In this document: in pieces, positions 1 through 10,729 of the stretch | Layout of the letters: the number at the start of each line of letters is the position of its first letter | How positions within the stretch are numbered: position 1 is the stretch's first letter | Assembly (NCBI RefSeq): GCF_904849725.1 | Contig: NC_058521.1 | Span: forward strand, 99,868,244-99,932,243 | Direction of reading: 5' to 3' | Origin: Hordeum vulgare subsp. vulgare | Lineage: Eukaryota > Streptophyta > Magnoliopsida > Poales > Poaceae | Length of the DNA stretch: 64,000 nucleotides | Program-made: the position numbers and the translations under genes | Notes under the pieces: model-generated | Told to the model about the DNA's origin: nothing | Database searches by the model: none | Seen by the model: only the letters and a program-made list of their open reading frames with translations

Positions 1-1
1 G

Positions 2-193
2 ATCAACAACATGTAAGGTAATTTTCTGAGAGTGGTAAATGGGCAAAGAATCAAGCATTATATCTCAGGTACTCCCATAAATGTTGAAAGCAATATTATC
101 AATACCATAACTCCGGAGGAGTACATAAGGGATATTTATCAGCCTGTTTCAGACTTCAAAAATGAAGAGGTATGTGATTCGGTAAGTAAATAG
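2..193 (+). pseudogene. Gypsy polyprotein C-terminal tail (fragment)
   Basis: This frame reads as the last about 60 residues of a gypsy polyprotein and ends in TAG at 191-193. The stretch VVNGQRIKHYI resembles the tail after the integrase in Triticeae gypsy elements, where an F-K-V-N-G-x-R-x-K type motif is common. A TAA at 14-16 interrupts the frame near the window edge, so this copy is probably decayed. No catalytic domain is visible. The element's 3' leader follows directly. Confidence 0.55.
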
Positions 194-496
194 ACTCCAA
201 AACTTATCCGGTAGGAATTTTTCTCCGTTTTGGAATTTTTAGAAAATTAGAAAAAATTAAAGTAGTCCGGAAAGCGCACGACGAGGCGACAAGCCTGCCA
301 GGCGCGGGCCACCCTCATGGTCGCGCCTGGGGGCTTGTGACCACCTCGTGTGCCTCCCAGACTCCGTTTTCTTGCGGAGTACTCCTTCTGGTTAGGAAAA
401 AATCATTATATATTCTCCCAAAAGGTCTGGCCCTCGTATCACGCAATTTTCCTCTGTTTTCGTTTCGAGCATGTTTCTGCTGCATATCTAGATCGC

Positions 497-1018
497 ATGG
501 CATCCCCAAAAGCTCCGAAGGACAAGGTCTTCGAGAAGGTCATCAATCCCTACCTCGCGGGAGTGCTGCAACACCCTCAATCTATCGAGATGCGTGAGGG
601 GGTGCTGCACATTCGTGATGTTGAGGGGCCCAAGAAGACCGGAAGCGTGGAGGCGAGGCTCGAAGCAATGGAGCAACAAGTCTTCAAGTGCCAAGGGATG
701 GTGGAGCATGGGCTCAACGCCAACCACATGATGATCACGGAGTTCACCAACAAGCACAAGATCGATGCCAATGACATCGGGAAGCACCTCTCCAGGCTCT
801 ATGAAAGAATTGATCACCTCCAAGTCCAGATCTATGACATGCAGAACCAAAACTGTGAGTATGAGTATAGATTTAAATCAATACGGTTGGCTCCAGATTT
901 GAGGATTCCGGAGACTCGGTCATCTTTCCATGATGGAGCACCTATGCCTTGGAAGACGGAGGATCAAACCCAGGTTGCAACAACTCCACTACCATCACCT
1001 CCAAAGGAAGACAACTAA
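497..1018 (+). CDS. Coiled-coil 3' ORF of the gypsy element
   Basis: This 173-codon frame starts at ATG 497 (MASPKAPKDKVFEKV) and ends at TAA 1016-1018. The same frame is open upstream to about 350, but that part reads as leader sequence, so the internal ATG was chosen. Residues 50-120 are rich in charged and Leu/Ile positions with a heptad look (EARLEAMEQQVFKCQ, then LSRLYERIDHLQVQI), suggesting a coiled coil. The C-terminus is Pro-rich (PLPSPPKEDN). No enzymatic motif, signal peptide or membrane segment is seen. It lies after pol and before the PPT, the position of the extra ORF seen in some Athila-type elements, where an env-like or unknown role is discussed. Function is unknown. It looks intact, unlike the pol tail. 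Confidence 0.55.
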   Translation: MASPKAPKDKVFEKVINPYLAGVLQHPQSIEMREGVLHIRDVEGPKKTGSVEARLEAMEQQVFKCQGMVEHGLNANHMMITEFTNKHKIDANDIGKHLSRLYERIDHLQVQIYDMQNQNCEYEYRFKSIRLAPDLRIPETRSSFHDGAPMPWKTEDQTQVATTPLPSPPKEDN

Positions 1019-2540
1019 GCATGGGTATGGGCAATCCCCATGGCTTGTGCCAAGCTTGGGGGAGTTGCCCCGGTATCGTATCACCATCACATATTTTGCC
1101 TTTACCTTTTCTTAGTTCAATCCTTTTTGGTATTATCTTTCTCTAGTAGAATAAAGTTCTTAGTGTTTTAGGCTTGAGTTTTGCTTTTTTCACCCCCGTT
1201 GTATTCGAGCTCGTGAGTCATATAATAAAGAGTGTTTTAGTTTAGGGCCTTGCTTCATGCCATGATCAAAAGAATGATAAAAGAACAAAATCATGAAAGA
1301 TCATGTAATGATCTTATGGGAAGTGATGGCTTCACATATAAAAAGAATGTTGATTGAAACTTGTTGAGGGTGGACAAACGTAGACCTTGGTCATTGTTGC
1401 AATTAATAGGAAGTGACAAAGAAGGAGAGGTTCACATATAAATATATCATCTTGGGCACCATCTATGATTGTGAACAGTCACTAAACTATTACATGCTTA
1501 GAAGTAGATGTTGGACAAGGAAGACAACATAATGAATTATGCTTGCTTGGTTCTGAACAATGTTATATGATTAGAGATCCCTTAGCATGTGACGCTTGCT
1601 TCCACCTCATATCAGCCAAAACTTCCGCACTAAGTAGAGATACTACTTGTGCATCCATAAACCTTCAACCCAGTTTTGCCATGAGAGTCCACCATACCTA
1701 CCTATGTATTGAATAAGATCCCTCAAGAAGTTGTCATTGGTGCAAGGAATAAAAAATTGCTCCCTAAATATGTATGATCTATTAGTGTGTGTAAAATAAG
1801 CTTTGTACGAACCTGTGATGAGGAAGACATAAAAGCGACGGACTGCATAATAAAGTTCTTTATCACATGAGGCAATGTAAAGTGACGTTCCTTCACACTA
1901 AGAGGACGCACATCCAAACCTCAAAAGCGCATGACAACCTCTGCTTCCCTATACGAAGGGCCTATCTTGTATCTTTACTTTTTGTCCTTGAAAGAGTCAT
2001 GGTGATCTACACCAATTCCTTATTTCGCCTTTATCTTGGCTAACGTCATATGCTACGGAAAGATCTATATTCATATGTCAACTTGGAAGTAAGTATTCAT
2101 GAATTATCATTGTTGACATTACCCTTGAGGTAAGCAGTTGGGAGGCGAAACTATAAGCCCCTATCTTTCTCTGTGTCCGACTGAAACTTTGATCTCATGA
2201 GTACCACGTGAGTTGTAGAAATTGTAGAATACAAAAGGATGATTGAGTATGTGGATTTTCTTTACAAGCTCTTATTTGACTCTTTCCGATGTTATGATAA
2301 ATTGCAATTGCTTCAATGACTAAAGGCTGTTGGTTGTTAATTCTCAATAAGGTTCTTGATCCATACTTTAATTTGTGAATTAATTATCACTTTAGCATAA
2401 GAGATGATATGATGATATTTTTGTTCTAATTATGATCATGATGCCTGCATGTCCATATCTTGTTTTGTCGACACCTCTCCCTCTAAACATGTGGGCATAT
2501 TTTTTGATCTAGGTTTCCGCTTGAGGACAAGTGAAGTCTA
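1019..2540 (+). other. Non-coding 3' internal region of the gypsy element
   Basis: About 1.5 kb of AT-rich sequence between the coiled-coil ORF and the polypurine tract. No convincing coding frame is seen. A first AAGCTTGGGGGAG copy at about 1053-1065 looks like the real PPT at 2540-2552, but no LTR start follows it. Confidence 0.6.
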
Positions 2541-2553
2541 AGCTTGGGGGAGT
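2541..2553 (+). other. Polypurine tract of the gypsy element
   Basis: AGCTTGGGGGAG immediately precedes the LTR start TGATACG at 2554, the expected site of plus-strand priming. Confidence 0.75.
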
Positions 2554-4076
2554 TGATACGTCCATTTGGCATCATGCTTTTATGTTGATATTTATCTCTT
2601 TATGGGCTGTTATTACACTTCACGGTACAATACTTATGCCTTTTCTCTCTTATTTTGCAAGGTTTACATGAAGAGGGAGAATGCCGGCAGCTGGAATTCT
2701 GGCCTGATAAAGGAGCAAGTTTGAGATACCTATTATGCGCAACTCCAAAAGCCTTGAAAATCAACGAGGATTTATTTTGGATTTTATAAAAAATACTGGG
2801 CGAAAGAAGTACCAGAGGGGAGCCACCAGGAGGCCACAAGCCTGCTAGGCGCGGCCTACCCCCTGGCGGCACCTAGGGGGCTTGTGGGCTCGCAGTTGGC
2901 CCTCTGGCCCCCTCTTTTGCTATAAGGAGGGTTTCATTCCAGAAAAAATCAAGAGGAGGATTTCGGGAGGAATCGCCGCCGCCACGAGGCAGAACTTGAG
3001 CAGAACCAATCTAGAGCTCCGGCAGGGTCGTCCTGCCGGAGAAACTTCCCTCCCGGAGGGGAAAATCGTCGCCATCGTCATCACCAACACTCCTCTCATC
3101 GGAGGGGACTCATCACCATCAACATATTCATCAGGACCATCTCATCTCCAAACCCTAGTTTATCTCTTGTAACCAATCTCCGTCTCGCGACTCCGATTGG
3201 TACTTGTAAGGTTGCTAGTAGTGTTAATTACTCTTTGTAGTTGATGCTAGTTGGATTACTCGGTGGAAGATTATATGTTCAGATCCTTGATGCTATTCAA
3301 TACCTCTCTGGTCATGAACATGATTATGCTTTGTGGGTAGTTACTTTTGTTCCTGAGGACATGGGATAAGTCTTGCTATAAGTAGTTATGTGAATTTGGT
3401 ATTCGTTCGATATTTTGATGCGTTGTAGGTTGTTTTTCCTCTAGTGGTGTTATGTGAACGTCGACTACATAAGAATTCACCATTATTTGGGCCTATAGGA
3501 AGGCATTGGGAAGTAGTAAGTAGATGATGGGTTGCTAGAGTGACAGAAGCTTAAACCCTAGTTTATGCGTTGCTTCGTAAGGGGCTGATTTGGATCCACT
3601 AGTTTAATGCTATGGTTAGACTTTGTCTTAATTCTTCTTTCGTAGTTGTGGATGCTTGCGAGAGGGGTTAATCATAAGTGGGATGTTTGTACAAGTAAGG
3701 GCAGCACCCAAGCACCGGTCCACCCACATATCAAACTATCGAAGTAGCGAACGCGAATAATATGAACATGATGAAAACTAGCTTGACATAAATTCCCATG
3801 TGTCCTCGGGAGCGCTTTACCTCCTATAAGAGTTTGTCCAGGCTTGCCCCTCGCTACAAAAGGGATTTGGCCACTTTGCTGCACCGTTGTTACTATTGTT
3901 ACTTGCTACTTGCTACGAATCATCTTATCACACAATTATCTGTTACCGATAATTTCAGTGCTTGCAGAGAATACCTTGCTGAAAACCACTTGTCAGATCC
4001 TTCTGCTCCTCATTGGGTTCGACACTCTTACTTATAGAAAGGACTACGATAGATCCCCTACACTTGTGGGTCATCA
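2554..4076 (+). repeat. 3' LTR of the gypsy element (1523 bp)
   Basis: It begins TGATACGTCC just after the PPT and ends CTTGTGGGTCATCA, a typical TG...CA pair. The interior is non-coding, with a GC-rich stretch near 2800-3060 that contains short proline/glycine-coding frames by chance. The end at 4076 is set by the terminal CA and by the change to unrelated sequence. Confidence 0.8.
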
Positions 4077-4325
4077 TGCCCGATGGTTGGCTCTCGACAA
4101 AATTCTGTATGCCTAAGAGGTGTACGTCGGGTGGTCTTTGCCGAGAGCAATTATCAGCAAAAGCTTTGCCGAGTGTTTTTGGCCCTTTGCCGAGTGTTTC
4201 TAGCATTCGGCGTAGGGTTTAGTTCGAGTAGTGTGGGTTTGGTGACATTGTTTCCTTGCACATCAGTAAATTAAACAACCTAACAACTTTGGTCACAGAA
4301 AAAACACTGGTCTTGCAATTTGTTA
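4077..4325. other. Remnant with TTTGCCGAGTG repeats (possible CACTA subterminal sequence)
   Basis: Two direct copies of TTTGCCGAGTGTTT occur at about 4167-4202, plus a degenerate third copy. Such TTTGCCGAGTG/CACTCGGCAAA repeats are common in subterminal regions of grass DNA transposons, often CACTA. No terminus is visible here, so this is a fragment only. Confidence 0.35.
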
Positions 4326-4342
4326 GAGCATCTCCTACAGCC
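4326..4342 (+). repeat. Harbinger left terminal inverted repeat
   Basis: GAGCATCTCCTACAGCC, preceded by the TTA target duplication at 4323-4325. Confidence 0.9.
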
Positions 4343-6489
4343 ATGCTATATAGGTGTCGCGCTGAAAAAGTAGTCATTTTAGCGCGCACGCTACTGTTCC
4401 GGACGCTCGAGCGGACGCGCAAAAAAGGCGCACACGGCATATGTAATTCAGCGCGCGGGAGGAAACGCCATCGCGCGCCGCTTATTTGTTGCGCCTGCTC
4501 CCGCACGCTGACCTGTCGAGCGCTCGCCCGAAACTCCACCTACCCATCCAGCCGCGGCGCCGTCGCCGCCCTCGCCACCCCCGTTTTTCCAGCGACCATT
4601 TCGGCGCTTCCCCGGTCTCTCTCCGCACGACCGCGACTTCCTCCCGCTCTCTCTCGTCAGCGCCGCCTGTCGCGCGCGGCAGTCCTCCGACGAGCAGCGT
4701 TGGGCACCCACTGCCGCTTGGCGCCCGCAAGGTGTTCGACAAAAGGCCCGCAAGGTATGTATTGCTTCCAACTTCATATTTTTACATGAATTTTGGTGCG
4801 TGTTGTTTATAGCCTAGTTTTGAACATTTTAGATGAGTTCGGCATATGATTCTTCTGAAGAAGAATTTGATATGGAAGAGGAGAAGGATCTTGCAATGAT
4901 CCTAGCTTTGCACATCAATAAAAAACTGAAGCACGGTGGTTCGGTTATGGGTCGGCATTTTTTTTGGAGGGATGGGATTGATGCCCACAATAGATTGATG
5001 AGGCACTATTTTGTGGAGAATCCCACATACCCCGAGTCATACTTTCATCGCCGGTTTAGGATGAGCACAGAGTTGTTCAGGCACATTGCAGAGAAACTAG
5101 CGAGCCATGACCAGTTTTTTCAGCAGAGGAGGAATGCTGCCGGAGAGCTCGTGCATAGTGTGACGCCCTCGATTTAATCGTACGCTAACCATACACGCAA
5201 ATGCGTACGATCAAACCCAAGGACTCACGGGAAGATATCACAACACAACTCAAGACACAAATAAAATAAATCAGCTTCATATTACAAGCCAGGGGCCTCG
5301 AGCGCTAGGATACTAAAGCTCGATAAGCACACGAGTCAGCGGAAGCAACAAATATCTGAGTACAGACATAAAACATGGGGTGCCTTAGAGAAGGCTAGCA
5401 CAAAAGATACAACGATCGAACGAGGCGAGGCCTCTTGCCTAGGAACCTCCTAACTACTCCTGATCATCAGCGGCCTCCACGTAGTAGTAGGCACCGTCGG
5501 GGTAGCAGTCGTCGGCGGCGGGGACCTCCATCTCCTGGGCTCCATCATCTGGTCGCAGCAACGGATCGAGGGGACAAGAGGGGGAGCAAAGCAGCGGTGA
5601 GTACTCATCCAAAGTACTCGCAAGACTTACATCAGAACTATGCTAAATGCACCAGTATCAAAGAAGGGGTTTTATATGTGGACTGACTGCAGCAATGCGA
5701 GAATAGAGAGAGAAGGCCTAGTCCTATCGAAGACTAGCATCTTCAGGGTCTTGCAGCAACAGACGAGAGTAGAACAGGGGGTAACACATTAATAGTCATA
5801 TTGTTGCAGCAAAAATTAAAGTGAGGTCATGCCTAAAGATCCTCCCTCGACTCCCTGCGAGGAAGCAATCCCGAGGCAAACTAATTCCAGTTAAGTAACA
5901 ATTGTAGTTGTATAAGATCGGGGCATAACTCCAAGTCGTCCTGTAACCGTGGACACGACTATCCGAATAGTTAATTTTCATCCCTGCAGGGGTGCACCAC
6001 ATGTCCCGTCACGCTCGATAACACTCTGGCCGGACATACTTTTCTGGATCCTGCCCGGCCTCGGAATATCGACACGTCGCAGCCCCACCTAAGACTAATC
6101 AGAGAGGCCAGCCCGCTGGTCTAACTCCTAAGCACAAAGGGTTCGTGGGCCCAGTTCCCCTTCGCGCTCCTTCACGTGGCGTGGGCGGCCGACGTCAGTC
6201 CTAGCATCCCTTAATCACAAGAGCGATGCATCTCGGGACCACTCGGGCGCGCGCCGCAACATTGCTGGCATCTGAAAAGCTTCGGTTGATACCGCGATGC
6301 CGAGTACCCATAATTCTTCCCGCGTAGCCGGTTAGTGCGAAAAGGTCTCCCACCAACCCAGATCAAATACCCAAATCCATTAACATTTTAATTAGGCCAA
6401 CAACATAGTCTCACGGGAATCCACCCGTCTTACAACTAATCACCAAAGATCCCAGTAACATGGTCGAGTAACTGTGTGGTTGTAACATC

Positions 6490-6503
6490 GGGGGGGGGGG
6501 GGG
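6490..6503 (+). repeat. Run of 14 G
   Basis: A homopolymer of 14 G inside the solo LTR. Its length may be unreliable in any sequencing assembly. Confidence 0.85.
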
Positions 6504-6506
6504 ATC

Positions 6507-6710
6507 CGAGGTATCACCCTCGTTGGATTCCGAACGATGTACCCGTCAAGGTGGGCTTAGAGGAATCACCCTCGGGGGTCCCACACTTGCGGGGTTGCAC
6601 GACAGAGGCGTCATCGGGAATGGTGAAAGAGGAATCACCCTCGATAACCAATACCGACTAGCTATACTACAGAGATATCATCAGGAGTACTTAGCGAGGT
6701 GTCACCCTCG
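6507..6710 (+). repeat. Four short hairpin repeats (GAGG-n-TCACCCTCG)
   Basis: Copies lie at 6507-6522 (CGAGGTATCACCCTCG), 6559-6574, 6628-6643 (both AGAGGAATCACCCTCG) and 6695-6710 (CGAGGTGTCACCCTCG), spaced 52, 69 and 67 bp. Each can pair CGAGG or GAGG with CCTC(G) to form a small stem. The intervening sequence is not repeated. Confidence 0.7.
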
Positions 6711-8930
6711 GTACCCGATAGTATCCCTATAGTGTCGTACAACGAAGGGGGGTGTATGTGCTGTGTCGGGTCTGGCTCGTCGATCAGAGATCGAGATTGA
6801 AAACAAGCGGGGCAACTGGACTACGGGGTGAGAGGGGATGACTGCTCCACCTATACTAGGCATATTAAAGGTATAGGACTGAAAGTAGCAGTTCATCAAA
6901 AATAGGCTATGCATCAGATATAGGAGCTAACTACAACAGTAGCAAAATAATAATGCAAGCAGTAGGAAGAAAGACATAGGCGATATAGGGATGATCAAGG
7001 GGGGGTTTGCTTGCCTTGCTGCTTTGCGGCAAAGGACTGATCGGCAGGGTCGTAGATGTACCCGGCAGCAGCGTCAGTCTCGAGGTCTACCGGTAAGAAG
7101 AGGGGGAAGAAACAATAAATAATAGCAACGGTGCAACACAAAGCATGACATGGCAAGATGCAGGCTAGACATGAGCTAACGCAACAACATCCGTCATAGA
7201 CGGGTCGGAAGAATATCTGACGATATTTTCCGGGTCTCGGGCTACTACCGGTTATACTGGAAATGATGGAAATGTTCCAAGTTTGCTATGCTAGGGACGC
7301 GTGACAGACGAATGGACCGTGTATCCGGGTTCGTCTCGTTCTCCTGATCAACTTTCATGTTGAAAATATTTTGATCTGACTTACGGATTATTTAATAATA
7401 ATTTTTAAAGTTTTATTCAATAATTAGGAATTAAAAACAGATTTGAATAATTTAATAAAAATCTATTATGACATCAGCATGATGTCATGCTGACATCAAC
7501 ATTTGACTGGTCAACTAACCAGCGGGTCCCGAACGTCATAGGCACAAGTTTTAATTAAGATTAAATATTAATTAATCAGATTAATTTAGTGGGGGACCCA
7601 CGTGTCATTCTCTCATTAGGTTACTTAATTATTCTAATTAACAAATTAACTTATATATCTATTTAACTAATTCATTAACTCATTAATTAATTATTATATC
7701 TATTTATTTATTTACTTAATAAAAACATATATTTTTATTATTTATATTTTAATTTCCATTTTCTTCAAAGCGGGTGTGGGGCCTCCCTGTAAGTGGGTGT
7801 GGAGGTATGGCCCCACCGGTAAGTGACATAGGCCACATACATACTAAACACACATACACCGAATCATACATAATGTATTTTCTTACGTACATGCATTCAT
7901 ACATATTAATACATACATACGTACATGCTTTGTACATATATCATTTTTTTCTAACTCTTAACACTCCCATCTCTCTCTGTGTTAACACAGAGACATAGAA
8001 CTCTGTGCTAACTCAACATAGGAGAACACCTTCTTCAAATCCTCCTACCGGTCACTACTGTCGACGGATCGGGGTCCCGTTTGCCGGAACGGAACCGGGA
8101 CAGTGAGGGGAACGCGACGGTGGGAGGAGCCCGAGGAGGGGCTCACCAACGTTGATGAGACGGCCCGATGAAGCCGGAGTTCGCGGGAAGCGGAGGTGAC
8201 GGCGAGGAGGAGGACGAGGCAGTGACGGTGACGGCGCGGTTCCGGTGAGGACGGTGACGAGGCGGTGACGGTGACGGCGCGGTTCCGGTGAGGACGGTGA
8301 CGGTCGTTCCGGCGAGGAAGAGGTGTAGGGGAGACCCGGTGGGGGAGGGGCTCGCTGGCGGGGTGGAGGGGCCGAGGGGGCCTGTCTCCCTGCCCGGTCC
8401 CTCCTGGACCGAGCGGGAGGAAGGGGCGGCGCGACGGGGGGAAAGGCCCCTGGCCTGGGTCGGTCGACCAGGGAGGAACCGGGAGGGCTTCGGCCGCCGG
8501 AGGGTGCTGGAGGTCCGGCCGACGGGGGGTTCCTCTCGGCTCGAGGTGAGAGGAGCCGAGTGGAGGAGGGGCAGGGGGGGCCGCCGGCGGGAGGGGAGGA
8601 GGTGGAGAGGAGGGCCGGTGGGGAGGAGGTGGATCGGGCAGGGGAGGGAGAGTTGTGGGGGAGGGGGCTCTGTCGTGGGGGCTAGATGGGGTCGTGCGGG
8701 AGGGAACCGAGAGAGAGAGGAGTCTCTCGTGGGGAGGGGGTACGAGAGATGGGGGGCTGTGGGTGGGGGTGGGGCCCCCCACGAGGGGAAGGAGCCCCTG
8801 GCGGCGGCGCAAGGGGGGGAGGGAGCGAGGCAGGGGAGGGTTGCCTCGCCCTAGGGTTTGAGGGGGGTGCGGGGTGGGCTGGCCAGTTGGGCCTCTTGGC
8901 CCAGCTCGGCCAGGGGTGGGGGGGTTGTTT

Positions 8931-8972
8931 TTTTTTGCTTTGTTTTGTTTTGTTTTGTTTTGCTTTGTTTTC
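8931..8972 (+). repeat. T-rich simple repeat (TTTTG)n
   Basis: A T run is followed by repeated TTTTG pentamers, ending the GC-rich part of the inserted LTR. Confidence 0.85.
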
Positions 8973-10180
8973 CCTTTTCTATTATTTCTTCTTTCTAATT
9001 TCTTTTTTTTAATTTCTTTTCTTTCTTTTGTCATTATTATTTTTAATACTTTCTTTCTTTAATAGTTAATATGAATTTATAAATGTAATTATCTTTTGTT
9101 TTCAATTTCTGAGTCCAGTTAGAAATTCAATGCGGGTCAACGACGGTAATTCTCGATGATGTGGCATCATTTGCGGGTGATCATTGTAGTTTAATTACAA
9201 TATTTCCTATAGCAAAAGTCGAGGATGTCATACATAGCACCTTTCGGAAGGTTACAGCCGCTTTGCGTATGTTAGCATACGGTATTCCCGCTGATCTAGT
9301 TGATGATCACATGGCCATGGGTGAGAGCCAAGCCATCATGTGTGTCAAGCGCTTCAAAGTCGGAATTGTGCAAGTGTTTGGCCCGGAGTACGTGAGATCT
9401 CCCAATGTTGAAGACGTCGCAAGGCTATTGACGATGAACAAAGCTCGTGCCGTCCCAGGTATGCTTGGCTCAATAGATTGCATTCATTGGAGTTGGAAGA
9501 ATTGCCCAAAGGCATGGCATGGCCAATTCCACGGACAAAAAAAGGGTTGCACTATAATCCTTGAAGCGGTGACCGATCAAGAGACTTGGATTTGGAATGC
9601 TTTTTCTGGAATGCCTGAATCTTTGAATGACATCAACATTGTCAACCGGTCACCACTGATGAATAAGATTGCAAATGATGAACTGCCACCGGTGCAGTTT
9701 GTAGCTAATGGCTGTACATACAATTATGACTACTATCTTGCAGATGAAATCTACCCAAAGTGGCAAACATTTGTGAACCCGTTGAAAAAACCGGAAGGTA
9801 AGAAAAATCTTGATTTCCACAATGCTCAGGCGGCGGCTAGAAAAGATGTGCAAAGAGCTTTTGGGATTTTGCAAGCCCATTTTGCTATTGTGAGAGGACC
9901 GGCTAGATTTTGGGATCAAAAAATGCTTTGGTACATTATGCACGCTTGTGTATCATGCACAACATGATCATCGAGAATGAGCGTGGCTAAGATGTAGACT
10001 ACTATAACTATAAGCTCTTGGTACATCCCGTGCGAGTGCGGCGGAGGGCTGAAAGGGTGACACATTTTGTTGACTCCTATCATGCCATTCGACGTCCAGC
10101 AACGCACAATGAACTCACGAATGATCTCATTGAGGAGTGGTGGGTTTGGAATGGCAGTCAAAGAGCATCATGATTTGTGC

Positions 10181-10303
10181 GTTGTACTATTTGTCAAACT
10201 ATTTGTTGTATTGTTGTATTGTCAAACTATTTGTTGTATTGTTGAACTATTTATTGTATTGTTGTACTATTTGTTGTATTGTTGTATTGTTGAATTATTT
10301 GTT
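10181..10303 (+). repeat. Degenerate (TTGTTGTATTG) repeat in the Harbinger 3' region
   Basis: Imperfect copies of CTATTTGTTGTATTGTTG follow the end of the transposase frame. The local open frame over this stretch is low-complexity and not a gene. Confidence 0.7.
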
Positions 10304-10533
10304 ATATGCCATGTCTTTGTTTTGCGAGAATGTGTGAAATTTATTTTGTGTCCAAATTGTCAAAAATGTGAGGCGTCAGCTGCTCGCGCGCGCTGCTGGA
10401 GCTGCGCGCTCGCGCTGCATTTCTGCGGGGCGAGCTGCATTTTAACGGGGCTGCTAGAGCCAGCGCCGCGCGCCGCGTCAAACCTGACGATGGACGCGCT
10501 ATGAATCAGATTTTTGGACGGCGGGTGAAGCGC

Positions 10534-10550
10534 GGCTGTTGGATATGCTC
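10534..10550 (-). repeat. Harbinger right terminal inverted repeat
   Basis: GGCTGTTGGATATGCTC, the inverse of the left end with two changes, followed by the TTA duplication at 10551-10553. Confidence 0.9.
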
Positions 10551-10553
10551 TTA

Positions 10554-10729
10554 GTGTGTAGTGATATGTAAATATAATATCCATAGGTACAACATGTAAA
10601 ATGTAGCAAAGATAAGAAAAGCAACGGAGAGAAAGCGATGGACAGAATTTTCCCAAATCCTAACACCAAAAATCTCAAATCATTCGAGACAATCCCATCA
10701 CAATCCCATCACAGAGTCCGGTCAGCGCC
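10554..10729 (+). other. Upstream/5' leader of the dioxygenase relic
   Basis: Short AT-rich stretch between the Harbinger element and the first ATG of the dioxygenase relic. No clear TATA box is seen. The Harbinger insertion would have displaced any promoter lying more than 180 bp upstream. Confidence 0.4.

Larger units (their letters stand above)
1..4076 (+). mobile_element. Gypsy LTR retrotransposon, 3' part (cut by window edge)
   Basis: This is the 3' portion of a Ty3/gypsy element in sense orientation. In order it holds the tail of the polyprotein, a short leader, a coiled-coil ORF, about 1.5 kb without coding sequence, a polypurine tract and a complete 3' LTR. The LTR opening (TGATACGTCCATTTGGCATC) and its end (TGTGGGTCATCA) are typical of Athila-like gypsy families of Triticeae such as the Sabrina/Fatima/Sumana group; the exact family is not settled from memory. 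The 5' LTR and most of pol lie outside the window, so the target duplication cannot be checked. Confidence 0.85.
5159..9232 (-). mobile_element. Solo-LTR-like insertion (gypsy, 4.07 kb)
   Basis: The insert opens TGTGACGCCCTCG and closes CGAGGATGTCATA (an expected CA terminus mutated to TA). It is flanked by the 5-bp duplication CATAG at 5154-5158 and 9233-9237. No internal domain, PBS or PPT is found, so it is best read as a solo LTR left by LTR-LTR recombination. By alignment of shared blocks with the LTRs at 15128 and 43682, its sense strand is the minus strand. It contains a GC-rich tract (8045-8900), a run of 14 G and four short hairpin repeats. I recall very similar LTRs as common in Triticeae, but the family name is not certain. 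Confidence 0.8.
4833..10173 (+). pseudogene. PIF/Harbinger transposase (DDE_Tnp_4 / plant transposon protein), broken
   Basis: Reading starts at ATG 4833 with an acidic N-terminus (SSEEEFDMEEEKD). The first block runs to 5158 and the rest resumes at 9238, on the far side of the inserted LTR. Removing the insert and one CATAG restores the frame exactly (ELVHS then TFRKVTAALR). The catalytic core shows the first Asp in GSIDCIHW and the second in LNDINIV. The third position, Glu in the family motif KDVERAFG, reads KDVQRAFG here, so the catalytic Glu is lost. A one-base deletion near 9950 shifts the frame, and the shifted frame has a TAA at ENERG-stop. The C-terminal remainder (RRRAERVTHF, ending at TGA 10171-10173) is still recognisable. 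Expected length is about 400 residues. The protein cannot be functional. Confidence 0.9.
4326..10550 (+). mobile_element. PIF/Harbinger DNA transposon, interrupted
   Basis: The ends are inverted repeats: GAGCATCTCCTACAGCC at 4326-4342 and GGCTGTTGGATATGCTC at 10534-10550, with two mismatches. They are flanked by the TTA target duplication (4323-4325 and 10551-10553) that marks PIF/Harbinger insertions. Without the 4.07 kb insertion at 5159-9232 the element is about 2.15 kb and encodes only a transposase; no separate Myb-like ORF is seen. GC-rich sequence lies just inside both ends. It sits about 180 bp upstream of the dioxygenase relic. Confidence 0.92.

Noticed and set aside
8045..9034. 329-codon Pro-rich frame on the minus strand
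   Set aside because: It lies in the GC-rich tract and TTTTG repeat of a solo LTR; composition alone keeps the frame open and no domain is visible.
10067..10504. 145-codon frame after the Harbinger transposase
   Set aside because: It overlaps the transposase C-terminus in another frame and continues through the TTGTTGTATTG repeat.
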